Assembly: GCF_007858255.1 (NCBI RefSeq) | Contig: NZ_VFEU01000001.1 | Location: 372,001 to 436,000, forward strand | Source: Pseudomonas rhodesiae | GTDB taxonomy: Bacteria > Pseudomonadota > Gammaproteobacteria > Pseudomonadales > Pseudomonadaceae | Length of the DNA: 64,000 nt | Direction: 5' to 3' | Shown: positions 30,580 through 37,931 of the stretch, one piece after another | Numbering within the stretch: position 1 is the first letter of the stretch | How the letters are laid out: every line of letters begins with the position of its first letter | Position numbers and translations under genes: made by a program | Notes under the pieces: generated by a model | Database searches by the model: none | What the model was told of the DNA's origin: nothing | What the model saw: only the letters and a program-made list of their open reading frames with translations

Positions 30580-31278
30580 TTAGATGGTTACCAGGCCGCG
30601 CACACCTTCGCTTTCCATATTTTCACCACGGCCTTGCTGGACGATTTCCCCACGTGACATCACCAGGTACTGGTCGGCCAGCTCGGCGGCAAAGTCGTAG
30701 AACTGCTCCACCAGCAGGATCGCCATATCGCCCCGGGCCGCGAGTTTTTTGATCACCGCGCCGATCTCCTTGATCACCGACGGCTGGATGCCCTCGGTGG
30801 GTTCATCGAGGATCAACAGGCGTGGGCGACTGGCCAGGGCGCGGCCGATTGCCAATTGCTGCTGCTGACCGCCGGACAAGTCACCGCCACGACGATGCTT
30901 CATTTGCAGCAACACCGGGAACAGTTCATAGATAAACGCGGGCACTTCCTTGGCCTCGGCGCCGGGGAATCGCGACAGGCCCATCAGCAGGTTTTCTTCC
31001 ACCGTCAGCCGCCCGAAAATCTCCCGGCCCTGAGGCACATAGGCGATCCCGGCGTGTACGCGCTGATGGGGCTTGAACCCGGTGATCGGCTTGCCCTCCC
31101 AATTCACCGCGCCTTCTTTGGCCGGCAGCAACCCCATCAGGCACTTGAGCAGGGTGGTCTTGCCCACGCCGTTGCGCCCGAGCAGGCAGGTCACTTCGCC
31201 GATCTTCACGTCAAACGTAAGCCCGCGCAGGATGTGGCTACCGCCGTAGTACTGATGCAGCTTGTCGACTTGCAGCAT
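30580..31278 (-). CDS. urtE: Urea ABC transporter ATP-binding protein UrtE
   Basis: 232 residues. [20 protein letters not shown], Walker [10 protein letters not shown], the Q-loop region [20 protein letters not shown], signature [14 protein letters not shown], Walker [14 protein letters not shown] and [20 protein letters not shown] are diagnostic for UrtE (the TEGIQPS motif in particular). ATPase of the high-affinity urea importer, paired with UrtD. ATG 31278 has GGAG 8 bases upstream. A 180-base gap with two repeat elements separates it from urtD. Confidence 0.95.
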   Translation of the reverse strand: MLQVDKLHQYYGGSHILRGLTFDVKIGEVTCLLGRNGVGKTTLLKCLMGLLPAKEGAVNWEGKPITGFKPHQRVHAGIAYVPQGREIFGRLTVEENLLMGLSRFPGAEAKEVPAFIYELFPVLLQMKHRRGGDLSGGQQQQLAIGRALASRPRLLILDEPTEGIQPSVIKEIGAVIKKLAARGDMAILLVEQFYDFAAELADQYLVMSRGEIVQQGRGENMESEGVRGLVTI

Positions 31279-31295
31279 GTTCAATTCTCCCCAAT

Positions 31296-31324
31296 GATCG
31301 TTCCCATGCTCCGCGTGGGAATGA
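31296..31324. repeat. GTTCCCA..TGGGAA palindrome, common pseudomonad intergenic repeat
   Basis: GATCGTTCCCATGC-TCC-GCGTGGGAATGATC forms a hairpin upstream of urtE. The core matches the widespread CGTTCCCACGCTCCGCGTGGGAATG element of pseudomonads; this is the only copy noticed here. Confidence 0.6.
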
Positions 31325-31347
31325 TCAACGAACTCCGTTAGTTGGCG

Positions 31348-31450
31348 TTAAGCGGCAAGCTTCAAGCTTCAAGCTTCAAGCTGCAAGTAAGAGCGGGCGG
31401 ATGCCTGCTTTGCTTTAACTTGCCGCTTGAAGCTTTAGGCTCGAAGCTGG
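31348..31450. repeat. AAGCTTGCAGCTT-type imperfect inverted repeat
   Basis: AAGCGGCAAGCTTCAAGC with three TTCAAGC units on the left is mirrored by CTTGCCGCTTGAAGC on the right, about 60 bases apart. A related element lies at 54835-54975. Both sit in gaps between genes on the same strand. Confidence 0.7.
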
Positions 31451-31458
31451 CCGATGTA

Positions 31459-32280
31459 TCACCGTCCCAAATACACCTCGATCACCCGTTCATTTTCCTG
31501 CACCTGCTCCAGCGATCCTTCGGCCAGCACGCTGCCCTGGTGCAACACCGTCACGTGGTCGGCAATCGCGCCGACAAAGCCCATGTCGTGTTCCACCACC
31601 ATCAGCGAATGCTTGCCCGCCAGGCCCTTGAACAGTTCGGCGGTGAATTCGGTTTCGGCGTCGGTCATGCCGGCCACCGGTTCGTCCAGCAACAGCAACT
31701 GCGGGTCTTGCATCAACAGCATGCCGATTTCCAGGAATTGCTTTTGGCCGTGGGACAGCAGCCTGGCCGGGCGATGCACCGAAGCGCTGAGGCGGATGGT
31801 GTCGAGCACTTCATCGATACGATCCTTTTGTTCGCCGCTCAGGCGCGCACGCAGGCTGGCCCATACCGACTTGTCGGTCTTTTGCGCCAGCTCCAGGTTT
31901 TCGAACACGCTGAGAGCTTCGAACACCGTGGGTTTCTGGAACTTGCGACCGATGCCGGCCTGGGCGATCTGCACTTCGCTCAGGCTGGTCAGGTCCAGGG
32001 TTTCGCCGAACCAGGCATTGCCGTGGCTGGGGCGGGTCTTGCCGGTAATCACGTCCATCAGCGTGGTTTTGCCCGCGCCGTTGGGGCCGATGATGCAGCG
32101 CAGTTCGCCGACGCCGATGTACAGGTTCAAGTCGTTGAGCGCCTTGAAACCATCGAAGCTCACGCTGATATCTTCCAGGGTCAGGATGGTGCCATGGCGG
32201 GTGTTCAGGCCCTTGCCGGCCACCTGGCCCAAGCCGATGGCGTCGCGGCCGCTGCCCGCATCGAGAATAGGTTCAAGCAT
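31459..32280 (-). CDS. urtD: Urea ABC transporter ATP-binding protein UrtD
   Basis: 273 residues. After a ~35-residue lead the ABC domain begins at LTLEDISVSFDGFKALNDLN; Walker A GPNGAGKTT, GIGRKFQKPTVFEALSVFEN, signature LSHGQKQFLEIGMLL, Walker B LLLLDEPVAGMTDAE and the H-loop VVEHDMGFV are all clear. Two starts are possible: ATG 32292 overlapping the urtC stop, or ATG 32280 with GAGG 6 bases upstream; the latter is preferred. A longer open frame reaching 33018 is a shadow of urtC. Confidence 0.94.
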   Translation of the reverse strand: MLEPILDAGSGRDAIGLGQVAGKGLNTRHGTILTLEDISVSFDGFKALNDLNLYIGVGELRCIIGPNGAGKTTLMDVITGKTRPSHGNAWFGETLDLTSLSEVQIAQAGIGRKFQKPTVFEALSVFENLELAQKTDKSVWASLRARLSGEQKDRIDEVLDTIRLSASVHRPARLLSHGQKQFLEIGMLLMQDPQLLLLDEPVAGMTDAETEFTAELFKGLAGKHSLMVVEHDMGFVGAIADHVTVLHQGSVLAEGSLEQVQENERVIEVYLGR

Positions 32281-32288
32281 CACATTCC

Positions 32289-33356
32289 TCATTTCTTCAG
32301 CAGCCCGATCACGCCCTTGGGCAGGTACAGGGTGACGATGATGAACAGCGCCCCGAGGAAGAACAGCCAGTATTCCGGGAAGGCCACGGTGAACCAGCTC
32401 TTCATGCCGTTGACCACCCCGGCACCCAGCAGCGGACCGATCAGCGTGCCGCGCCCGCCCAGGGCCACCCACACGGCGGCCTCGATAGAGTTGGTCGGCG
32501 ACATTTCGCTGGGGTTGATGATGCCCACCTGCGGCACATACAGCGCCCCGGCCAGGCCGCACAGCACCGCGCTCAACACCCACACGAACAGCTTGAACCC
32601 GCGTGGGTCGTAGCCGCAGAACATCAGGCGGTTCTCGGCGTCGCGCAGGGCGGTCAGCACCCGGCCGAACTTGCTGCGCGCCAGGCGCCAGCCGATGAAC
32701 AGACTCGCCACCAGCAACAGCACCGTGGCCAGGAACAACACCGCCCGCGTGCCCGGCTCGGTGATGCCGAAGCCGAGGATGCTGCGAAAGTTGGTGAAGC
32801 CGTTGTTGCCGCCAAAGCCGGTCTCGTTGCGAAAGAACAGCAGCATGCCGGCAAAGGTCAGGGCCTGGGTCATGATCGAGAAATACACGCCCTTGATTCG
32901 CGAGCGAAAGGCGAAGAACCCGAACACCAGGGCCAGCAACCCCGGCGCCAGCACTACCAGGCACAAGGCCCAGAGAAAGTGATCGGTGCCGGCCCAATAC
33001 CAGGGTAATTCGGTCCACGATAAAAAGGTCATAAACGCCGGCAGCTCACTGCCGGCAGCCTGGCGCATCAGGTACATGCCCATCGCGTAACCGCCCAGGG
33101 CAAAGAACAAACCGTGGCCGAGGGACAGCATCCCGGCGTAACCCCACACCAAGTCCAAGGCCAGGGCGACGATGGCATAGCACAGGATTTTGCCCACCAG
33201 GGTCAGGGTGTAGGCCGATACGTGCAAGGCGTTGTCCACCGGCAACAGCGACAGCAATGGCAACGCCAGCAGCAGCGCCAGGATCACCGCGCCCACGGCG
33301 ATGGTCACCTTGGGGCCGGCCTTTTGCGTGGCCGTGAGCATCAATGGCTGGTTCAT
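32289..33356 (-). CDS. urtC: Urea ABC transporter permease UrtC
   Basis: 355 residues, about ten membrane segments of the LivM-like permease type. Conserved parts are LVWGYAGMLSLGHGLFFALG, IKGVYFSIMTQALTFAGMLL, NGFTNFRSILGFGI and the coupling loop FGRVLTALRDAENRLMFCGY. Forms the urea channel with UrtB. The start overlaps the urtB stop (ATGA-type junction at 33354-33358). Confidence 0.94.
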   Translation of the reverse strand: MNQPLMLTATQKAGPKVTIAVGAVILALLLALPLLSLLPVDNALHVSAYTLTLVGKILCYAIVALALDLVWGYAGMLSLGHGLFFALGGYAMGMYLMRQAAGSELPAFMTFLSWTELPWYWAGTDHFLWALCLVVLAPGLLALVFGFFAFRSRIKGVYFSIMTQALTFAGMLLFFRNETGFGGNNGFTNFRSILGFGITEPGTRAVLFLATVLLLVASLFIGWRLARSKFGRVLTALRDAENRLMFCGYDPRGFKLFVWVLSAVLCGLAGALYVPQVGIINPSEMSPTNSIEAAVWVALGGRGTLIGPLLGAGVVNGMKSWFTVAFPEYWLFFLGALFIIVTLYLPKGVIGLLKK

Positions 33357-34858
33357 CAGTCGATCACCCGTCCTTTCAGTGCGAAGAGTCCTTGCGGGCG
33401 TTTCTGGATAAACAGAATGATCAGCGCGAGGATCAGGATCTTGCCCAGCACCGCGCCGATCTGCGGTTCCAGAATCTTGTTGGCGATGCCCAGGCCGAAG
33501 GCGGCCATGACGCTACCGGCCAGTTGGCCGACGCCGCCGAGTACAACCACCAGGAACGAGTCGATGATGTAGCTCTGGCCCAGGTCCGGGCCGACGTTGC
33601 CGATCTGGCTGAGTGCGACACCGCCCAAGCCGGCGATGCCGGAACCCAGGCCGAACGCGAGCATATCCACACGCCCGGTGGGTACGCCGCAGCAGGCGGC
33701 CATGTTGCGGTTCTGGGTCACGGCACGCACGTTGAGCCCCAGGCGCGTCTTGTTCAACAGCAGCCAGGTCAACACCACCACGCACAGCGCGAAGGCGATG
33801 ATCACGATGCGGTTGTACGGCAACACCAGGTTGGGCAGTACTTGAATACCGCCGGACAGCCATGCCGGGTTGGACACTTCGACGTTCTGCGCACCGAACA
33901 CCAGGCGCACCAGTTGGATCAGCATCAGGCTGATGCCCCAGGTGGCCAGCAGGGTTTCCAGCGGTCGACCGTACAGGTGACGAATCACCGTGCGTTCCAG
34001 GGCCATGCCGATGGCGGCGGTGACAAAGAAGGCCACCGGCAACGCGATCAAGGGGTAGAACTCGATGGCCGCGGGCACGTAGCGCTGCATCAGCAACTGC
34101 ACCACATAGGTGGAATAGGCGCCGAGCATCAGCATCTCGCCGTGGGCCATATTGATCACGCCGAGCAGGCCGAAGGTGATCGCCAGGCCGAGGGCGGCCA
34201 GCAGCAGGATCGAGCCCAGGGACATACCGCTGAACGCCTGGCCGAGGATTTCACCCAGCATCAGTTTGCGTTTGACTTGGGCCAGGCTGGTTTCGGCGGC
34301 GGTATGCACGGCGGCGTCGGTTTCCACGCCCGGCGCCAGCAGCGCTTCCAGGCGCGTGCGCGCCAGCGGGTCGCCGGTGCTGCCTAGCAGGCGCACGGCG
34401 GCCAGGCGTATCGCCGGGTCGGCGTCGACCAGTTGCAGGTTGGCCAGGGCCAGGCTGAGGGCGGTGTGAACGTCCTCATTGGTTTCGGCGGCGACCTGCT
34501 GGTCGAGAAATTTCAATTGCGCCGGTTGGGCGCTTTTTTGCAGGGTTTGCGCAGCCGCCAGACGCACTTTGGGGTCGGCGGCCAGCAGTTGTTGGCTGGC
34601 CTGTACGTTATCGATCAAGCCGCGCAGACGATTGTTCAAACGCACGGTCTTGGTTTCGCCATTGACGGTGAGTTGGCCCTGTTGCAGGGCGTCCACCAGC
34701 TCGATGCGCGCAGGGTCGGGGTTGGCGGCCCAGTCCTGCAACAGCTTGGCCTGTTGCGTCGGGTTGGCGGCCAGGAAGTCTTCGGCATCGCCGGCGTGTA
34801 CCACCAAAGGCAGCAACAGCAAGGCTGTGACGATGAAACGGTGCAGGGCAGTGGGCAT
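33356..34858 (-). CDS. urtB: Urea ABC transporter permease UrtB
   Basis: 500 residues. A signal peptide (FIVTALLLLPLVVHA) and a ~200-residue periplasmic region with HEAT-like repeats (DPKVRLAAAQTLQ; DADPAIRLAAVRLLG) precede a LivH-like permease (MSLGSILLLAALGLAITFGL, GVINMAHGEMLMLGAY, RAVTQNRNMAACCGV). The long extracytoplasmic extension is usual for proteobacterial UrtB. The frame is open to 34918 but ATG 34858 gives the proper signal peptide. Partner of UrtC. Confidence 0.94.
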   Translation of the reverse strand: MPTALHRFIVTALLLLPLVVHAGDAEDFLAANPTQQAKLLQDWAANPDPARIELVDALQQGQLTVNGETKTVRLNNRLRGLIDNVQASQQLLAADPKVRLAAAQTLQKSAQPAQLKFLDQQVAAETNEDVHTALSLALANLQLVDADPAIRLAAVRLLGSTGDPLARTRLEALLAPGVETDAAVHTAAETSLAQVKRKLMLGEILGQAFSGMSLGSILLLAALGLAITFGLLGVINMAHGEMLMLGAYSTYVVQLLMQRYVPAAIEFYPLIALPVAFFVTAAIGMALERTVIRHLYGRPLETLLATWGISLMLIQLVRLVFGAQNVEVSNPAWLSGGIQVLPNLVLPYNRIVIIAFALCVVVLTWLLLNKTRLGLNVRAVTQNRNMAACCGVPTGRVDMLAFGLGSGIAGLGGVALSQIGNVGPDLGQSYIIDSFLVVVLGGVGQLAGSVMAAFGLGIANKILEPQIGAVLGKILILALIILFIQKRPQGLFALKGRVID

Positions 34859-34876
34859 ACAAAATGTCCTGATCGT

Positions 34877-34960
34877 GTGGGAGGGGGCTTGCCCCGATGG
34901 CGGCGTATCAGTCAGCACATGCAGTGCCTGACACTCAGCTATCGGGGCCCCCCTCCCACA
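34877..34960. repeat. REPIN in the urtA-urtB gap
   Basis: GTGGGAGGGGGCTTGCCCCGATGGC ... TATCGGGGCCCCCCTCCCAC, the ~85-bp form with ATCAGTCAGC and a slightly eroded second copy. As with livK-livH, it follows a binding-protein gene expected to need higher expression than the permease genes. Confidence 0.88.
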
Positions 34961-34978
34961 GTTGGCCTGTGGCGGGGC

Positions 34979-36244
34979 TTAGTTGCTCTTCACCGCATAG
35001 TCCGGCTTTTTGTCATTGCCTGGGATGTATGGGCTCCACGGCTGTGCTCGAATCGGCTCCTGGGTCTGCCACACCACCGAGAACTGCCCGTCGGCCTGGA
35101 TCTCGCCGATCATCACCGGCTTGTGCAGGTGGTGGTTGGTCTTGTCCATGGTCAGGGTAAAGCCCGACGGCGCGGCGAAGGTCTGGCCGCCCAGCGCTTC
35201 ACGCACTTTGTCGACGTCGGTGGACTTGGCTTTCTCCGCCGCCTGCGCCCACATATGGATACCCACGTAGGTGGCTTCCATCGGGTCGTTGGTCACGGCT
35301 TTGTCGGCGCCCGGCAGGTTGTGTTTCTTCGCATAGGCTTTCCAGTCGGCGACGAATTTCTGGTTCACCGGGTTCTCCACCGACTGGAAGTAGTTCCAGG
35401 CGGCGAGGTTGCCCACCAGCGGCTTGGTGTCGATGCCGCGCAGTTCCTCTTCGCCCACAGAGAACGCTACTACCGGCACTTCGGTCGCTTTGAGGCCCTG
35501 GTTGGCCAGCTCTTTGTAGAACGGCACGTTGGAGTCGCCGTTGACGGTGGAGATCACGGCAGTCTTGCCGCCGGCCGAGAACTTCTTGATGTTGGCGACA
35601 ATGGTCTGGTAATCGGCATGGCCGAACGGGGTGTAGACCTCTTCGATGTCTTTATCCGCTACGCCTTTGGAATGCAGGAACGAGCGCAGGATTTTGTTGG
35701 TGGTGCGCGGGTACACGTAGTCGGTGCCGAGCAGGAAGAAACGCTTGGCGCCGCCGCCTTCTTCGCTCATCAGGTATTCAACGGCCGGGATCGCCTGCTG
35801 GTTCGGCGCGGCACCGGTGTAGAACACGTTCGGTGACATCTCTTCGCCTTCGTACTGCACCGGGTAGAACAGCAGACCGTTGAGTTCCTCGAACACCGGC
35901 AATACGGATTTGCGCGACACCGAAGTCCAGCAGCCGAACACCACGGCGACTTTGTCCTGGGTCAGCAACTGCCGACCTTTTTCAGCGAACAGCGGCCAGT
36001 TCGACGCCGGGTCAACCACCACAGGCTCCAACATTTTTCCGTTCACACCACCCTTGGCGTTGATCTCGTCGATGGTCATCAACGCCATGTCCTTAAGCGA
36101 CGTTTCGGAGATAGCCATGGTCCCGGACAGCGAGTGCAGGATGCCGACCTTGATGGTCTCGGCGGCCTGGACGGTCCAAGTCATGCCCATGGCGGCAATG
36201 GATGCCGAAAGAGTGAAAGCCTTGATCAAGCTGCGACGCTTCAT
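34979..36244 (-). CDS. urtA: Urea ABC transporter substrate-binding protein UrtA
   Basis: 421 residues. A signal peptide (RRSLIKAFTLSASIAAMG... to VQAAET) is followed by IKVGILHSLSGTMAISETSL, VVFGCWTSVSRKSVLPVFEE, LLFYPVQYEGEEMSPNVFYT and FFLLGTDYVYPRTTN, all distinctive of the periplasmic urea-binding protein UrtA. First gene of the urtABCDE-ureD-... unit, behind a sigma-54 promoter. ATG 36244 (MKRRSLIKA) is preferred over the longer frame from 36301, which would start upstream of the promoter. Confidence 0.95.
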   Translation of the reverse strand: MKRRSLIKAFTLSASIAAMGMTWTVQAAETIKVGILHSLSGTMAISETSLKDMALMTIDEINAKGGVNGKMLEPVVVDPASNWPLFAEKGRQLLTQDKVAVVFGCWTSVSRKSVLPVFEELNGLLFYPVQYEGEEMSPNVFYTGAAPNQQAIPAVEYLMSEEGGGAKRFFLLGTDYVYPRTTNKILRSFLHSKGVADKDIEEVYTPFGHADYQTIVANIKKFSAGGKTAVISTVNGDSNVPFYKELANQGLKATEVPVVAFSVGEEELRGIDTKPLVGNLAAWNYFQSVENPVNQKFVADWKAYAKKHNLPGADKAVTNDPMEATYVGIHMWAQAAEKAKSTDVDKVREALGGQTFAAPSGFTLTMDKTNHHLHKPVMIGEIQADGQFSVVWQTQEPIRAQPWSPYIPGNDKKPDYAVKSN

Positions 36245-36296
36245 GGTGCGATCTCCGAGTACCCAAGTGTTGTTGTTGGACAGATACTCCGGTGAT

Positions 36297-36313
36297 TGCA
36301 AGGGCTGTGCCTG
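36297..36313 (-). promoter_or_regulatory. Sigma-54 promoter of the urt-ure operon
   Basis: Read on the minus strand: AGGCACAGCCCTTGCA, with GG and GC exactly 10 bases apart and TTGCA at the -12. Only two defined positions differ from TGGCACG-N4-TTGCW. Predicted start near 36287, giving a ~43-nt leader before the urtA ATG at 36244. Confidence 0.72.
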
Positions 36314-36364
36314 CTTGCCCTAACGAGTGAATACGGCGCTCACACCGCGCTGGCGGCCAGGCTC

Positions 36365-36381
36365 TGCACCGAATCGGCGCC
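36365..36381. promoter_or_regulatory. Putative NtrC site, proximal
   Basis: TGCAC-N7-GCGCC matches the left arm of the NtrC dyad completely and the right arm partly, ~55 bp upstream of the -24 element of the urtA promoter. Confidence 0.4.
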
Positions 36382-36405
36382 TGAACCTGGCCGTGGTGCG
36401 GGGCC

Positions 36406-36422
36406 GGCACTGCACTGGTGCG
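36406..36422. promoter_or_regulatory. Putative NtrC site, distal
   Basis: GGCAC-N7-GTGCG matches the NtrC dyad TGCAC-N7-GTGCA at eight of ten arm positions, ~95 bp upstream of the -24 element. The spacing fits an NtrC enhancer. Confidence 0.5.
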
Positions 36423-36438
36423 TTGGCCCCGGCTTGTG

Positions 36439-37815
36439 TCATGGGCGCGCCGATTGGCCTTGCCCGAACCACCGCGACAGCACCAGGCGATCCAACACCC
36501 ACACCGCAATCAACGAGGCGCCCACCAAGGGGAAGATGATCGCCAGCGCCAGCATGATGGCCATCGCGGTTTTCCACTTCGGCAGGTCATGGCGCAATGG
36601 CGGCACCCCGACCCCGCCCTGGGGCCGGCGCTTCCACCAGATCACCACGCCGCTGACCGCGCTGAGCAGGATCATCAGGCAGATCAGCAACACGAGCAGT
36701 TGGTTGACCCAGCCGAACATCTTGCCTTCGTGCAGCATCACGCCGGTCTCGGTGGCCCGCGCGACCAGGTTGTAGTGCGCCCAGCGCACGTCGGCCAGGA
36801 CCTTGCCGGTGTATTGATCCACATGCAGGGTCGCGTCGTTGCGCGGGTCGTCGGCGAACACGGCGATGGTGAAAACGCCGTCGGCGGTGGTGGGGAAGGT
36901 GATGCTGTAGCCGGGCTCGACCTGGCGCGCGGTGGCCAGGTCGACCACCTGTTGCAGGCGCACGGTCGGCGCGGCCGGGCCCGAATGCATGGCGCCGTGA
37001 TTCATGTGTTCAGCATGGTCGCCGGACATCGGCATCGGCGTGTTTTCCATGGCCCAGGGCACGGTCTGTTGCGTCGCGGTGTTGAGTGCCCGCGCTTGCT
37101 GATCGGACTGCGGCACGTCGTTCCACATCGCTGCGGGGAAGCGGTTCCAGAGCTCGGCGTATTGCTTGCCCCAGAAGCCGGTCCACGTCATGCCGCTGAG
37201 CAGCATCACCAGCAGAAACGCCGCACCCCAGAAGCCCACCACCGCGTGCAGATCGCGCCAGAACAGCCGCCCGCGACTGCCGAGACGTGGCCACAGCACG
37301 CCGGCTGAAGACTTGCCGCGCGGCCACCACAGGTACAGGCCGGACACCACCAGCATCACGCCCCAACCGGCGGCGAGTTCTACCAAGCGATCGCCGGTGG
37401 TGCCGATCATCAATTCACCGTGCAATGCACGGGCGATGGCTTGCAGATTGTATTGGGCGTCCTGCTCGCCGAGCACGGTGCCGCGATAGGGGTCGACAAA
37501 CACCGTCACTTCGCGGCCATCGTTGCGCATCACAAACTGTGCGCTGCTGGTGGCGGTGGCCGGCGGTAGGTATTTGCTGATCTTGCCCTGGGGAAAGGCC
37601 GCCTGGGCCCGTTGCAGTTGCTCGTCGGCACTCAGCGCGTGTTCGGCGCTTTGCACCGTGAGCAGGTCGCCGTACATCAGCGGATCGAGCTGGGGTTTGA
37701 ACAGGTAGATGATGCCGGTCAGGGCCAGCAGCACCATAAAGGGAGCGACAAACAGGCCGGCGTAGAAATGCCAGCGCCAGGCCAGGTTGTAGAAGGAAAC
37801 TTTTTGAGTGCTCAT
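36439..37815 (-). CDS. PepSY-associated transmembrane protein
   Basis: 458 residues, four or more membrane helices: FYAGLFVAPFMVLLALTGII near the start, then GWGVMLVVSGLYLWWPRG, FWGAAFLLVMLLSGMTWTGF and two more near the C-terminus, with PepSY repeats in the periplasmic loops (ITFPTTADGVFTIAVFADDP; LHVDQYTGKVLADVRW). A Met/His-rich loop (PMPMSGDHAEHMNHGAMHSG) suggests metal, perhaps copper, contact. Next to a TonB copper receptor. ATG 37815 (MSTQKVSFYN) is chosen; the frame upstream crosses a REPIN. Such proteins are thought to act as inner-membrane ferric or metal reductases. Confidence 0.85.
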   Translation of the reverse strand: MSTQKVSFYNLAWRWHFYAGLFVAPFMVLLALTGIIYLFKPQLDPLMYGDLLTVQSAEHALSADEQLQRAQAAFPQGKISKYLPPATATSSAQFVMRNDGREVTVFVDPYRGTVLGEQDAQYNLQAIARALHGELMIGTTGDRLVELAAGWGVMLVVSGLYLWWPRGKSSAGVLWPRLGSRGRLFWRDLHAVVGFWGAAFLLVMLLSGMTWTGFWGKQYAELWNRFPAAMWNDVPQSDQQARALNTATQQTVPWAMENTPMPMSGDHAEHMNHGAMHSGPAAPTVRLQQVVDLATARQVEPGYSITFPTTADGVFTIAVFADDPRNDATLHVDQYTGKVLADVRWAHYNLVARATETGVMLHEGKMFGWVNQLLVLLICLMILLSAVSGVVIWWKRRPQGGVGVPPLRHDLPKWKTAMAIMLALAIIFPLVGASLIAVWVLDRLVLSRWFGQGQSARP

Positions 37816-37858
37816 CAGGGGCTCCGCAAGGCTTTGTTTTTTTTGTTTCAGATGTACC

Positions 37859-37928
37859 GCCATCGGGGGCAAGCCCCCTCCCACATTGGGTGCGCATCTC
37901 AAAATGTGGGAGGGGGCTTGCCCTGATG
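37859..37928. repeat. REPIN, short tail-to-tail form
   Basis: CCATCGGGGGCAAGCCCCC ... GGGGGCTTGCCCTGATG between the receptor gene and the PepSY gene; the second copy lacks three Cs. Confidence 0.88.
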
Positions 37929-37931
37929 CTT

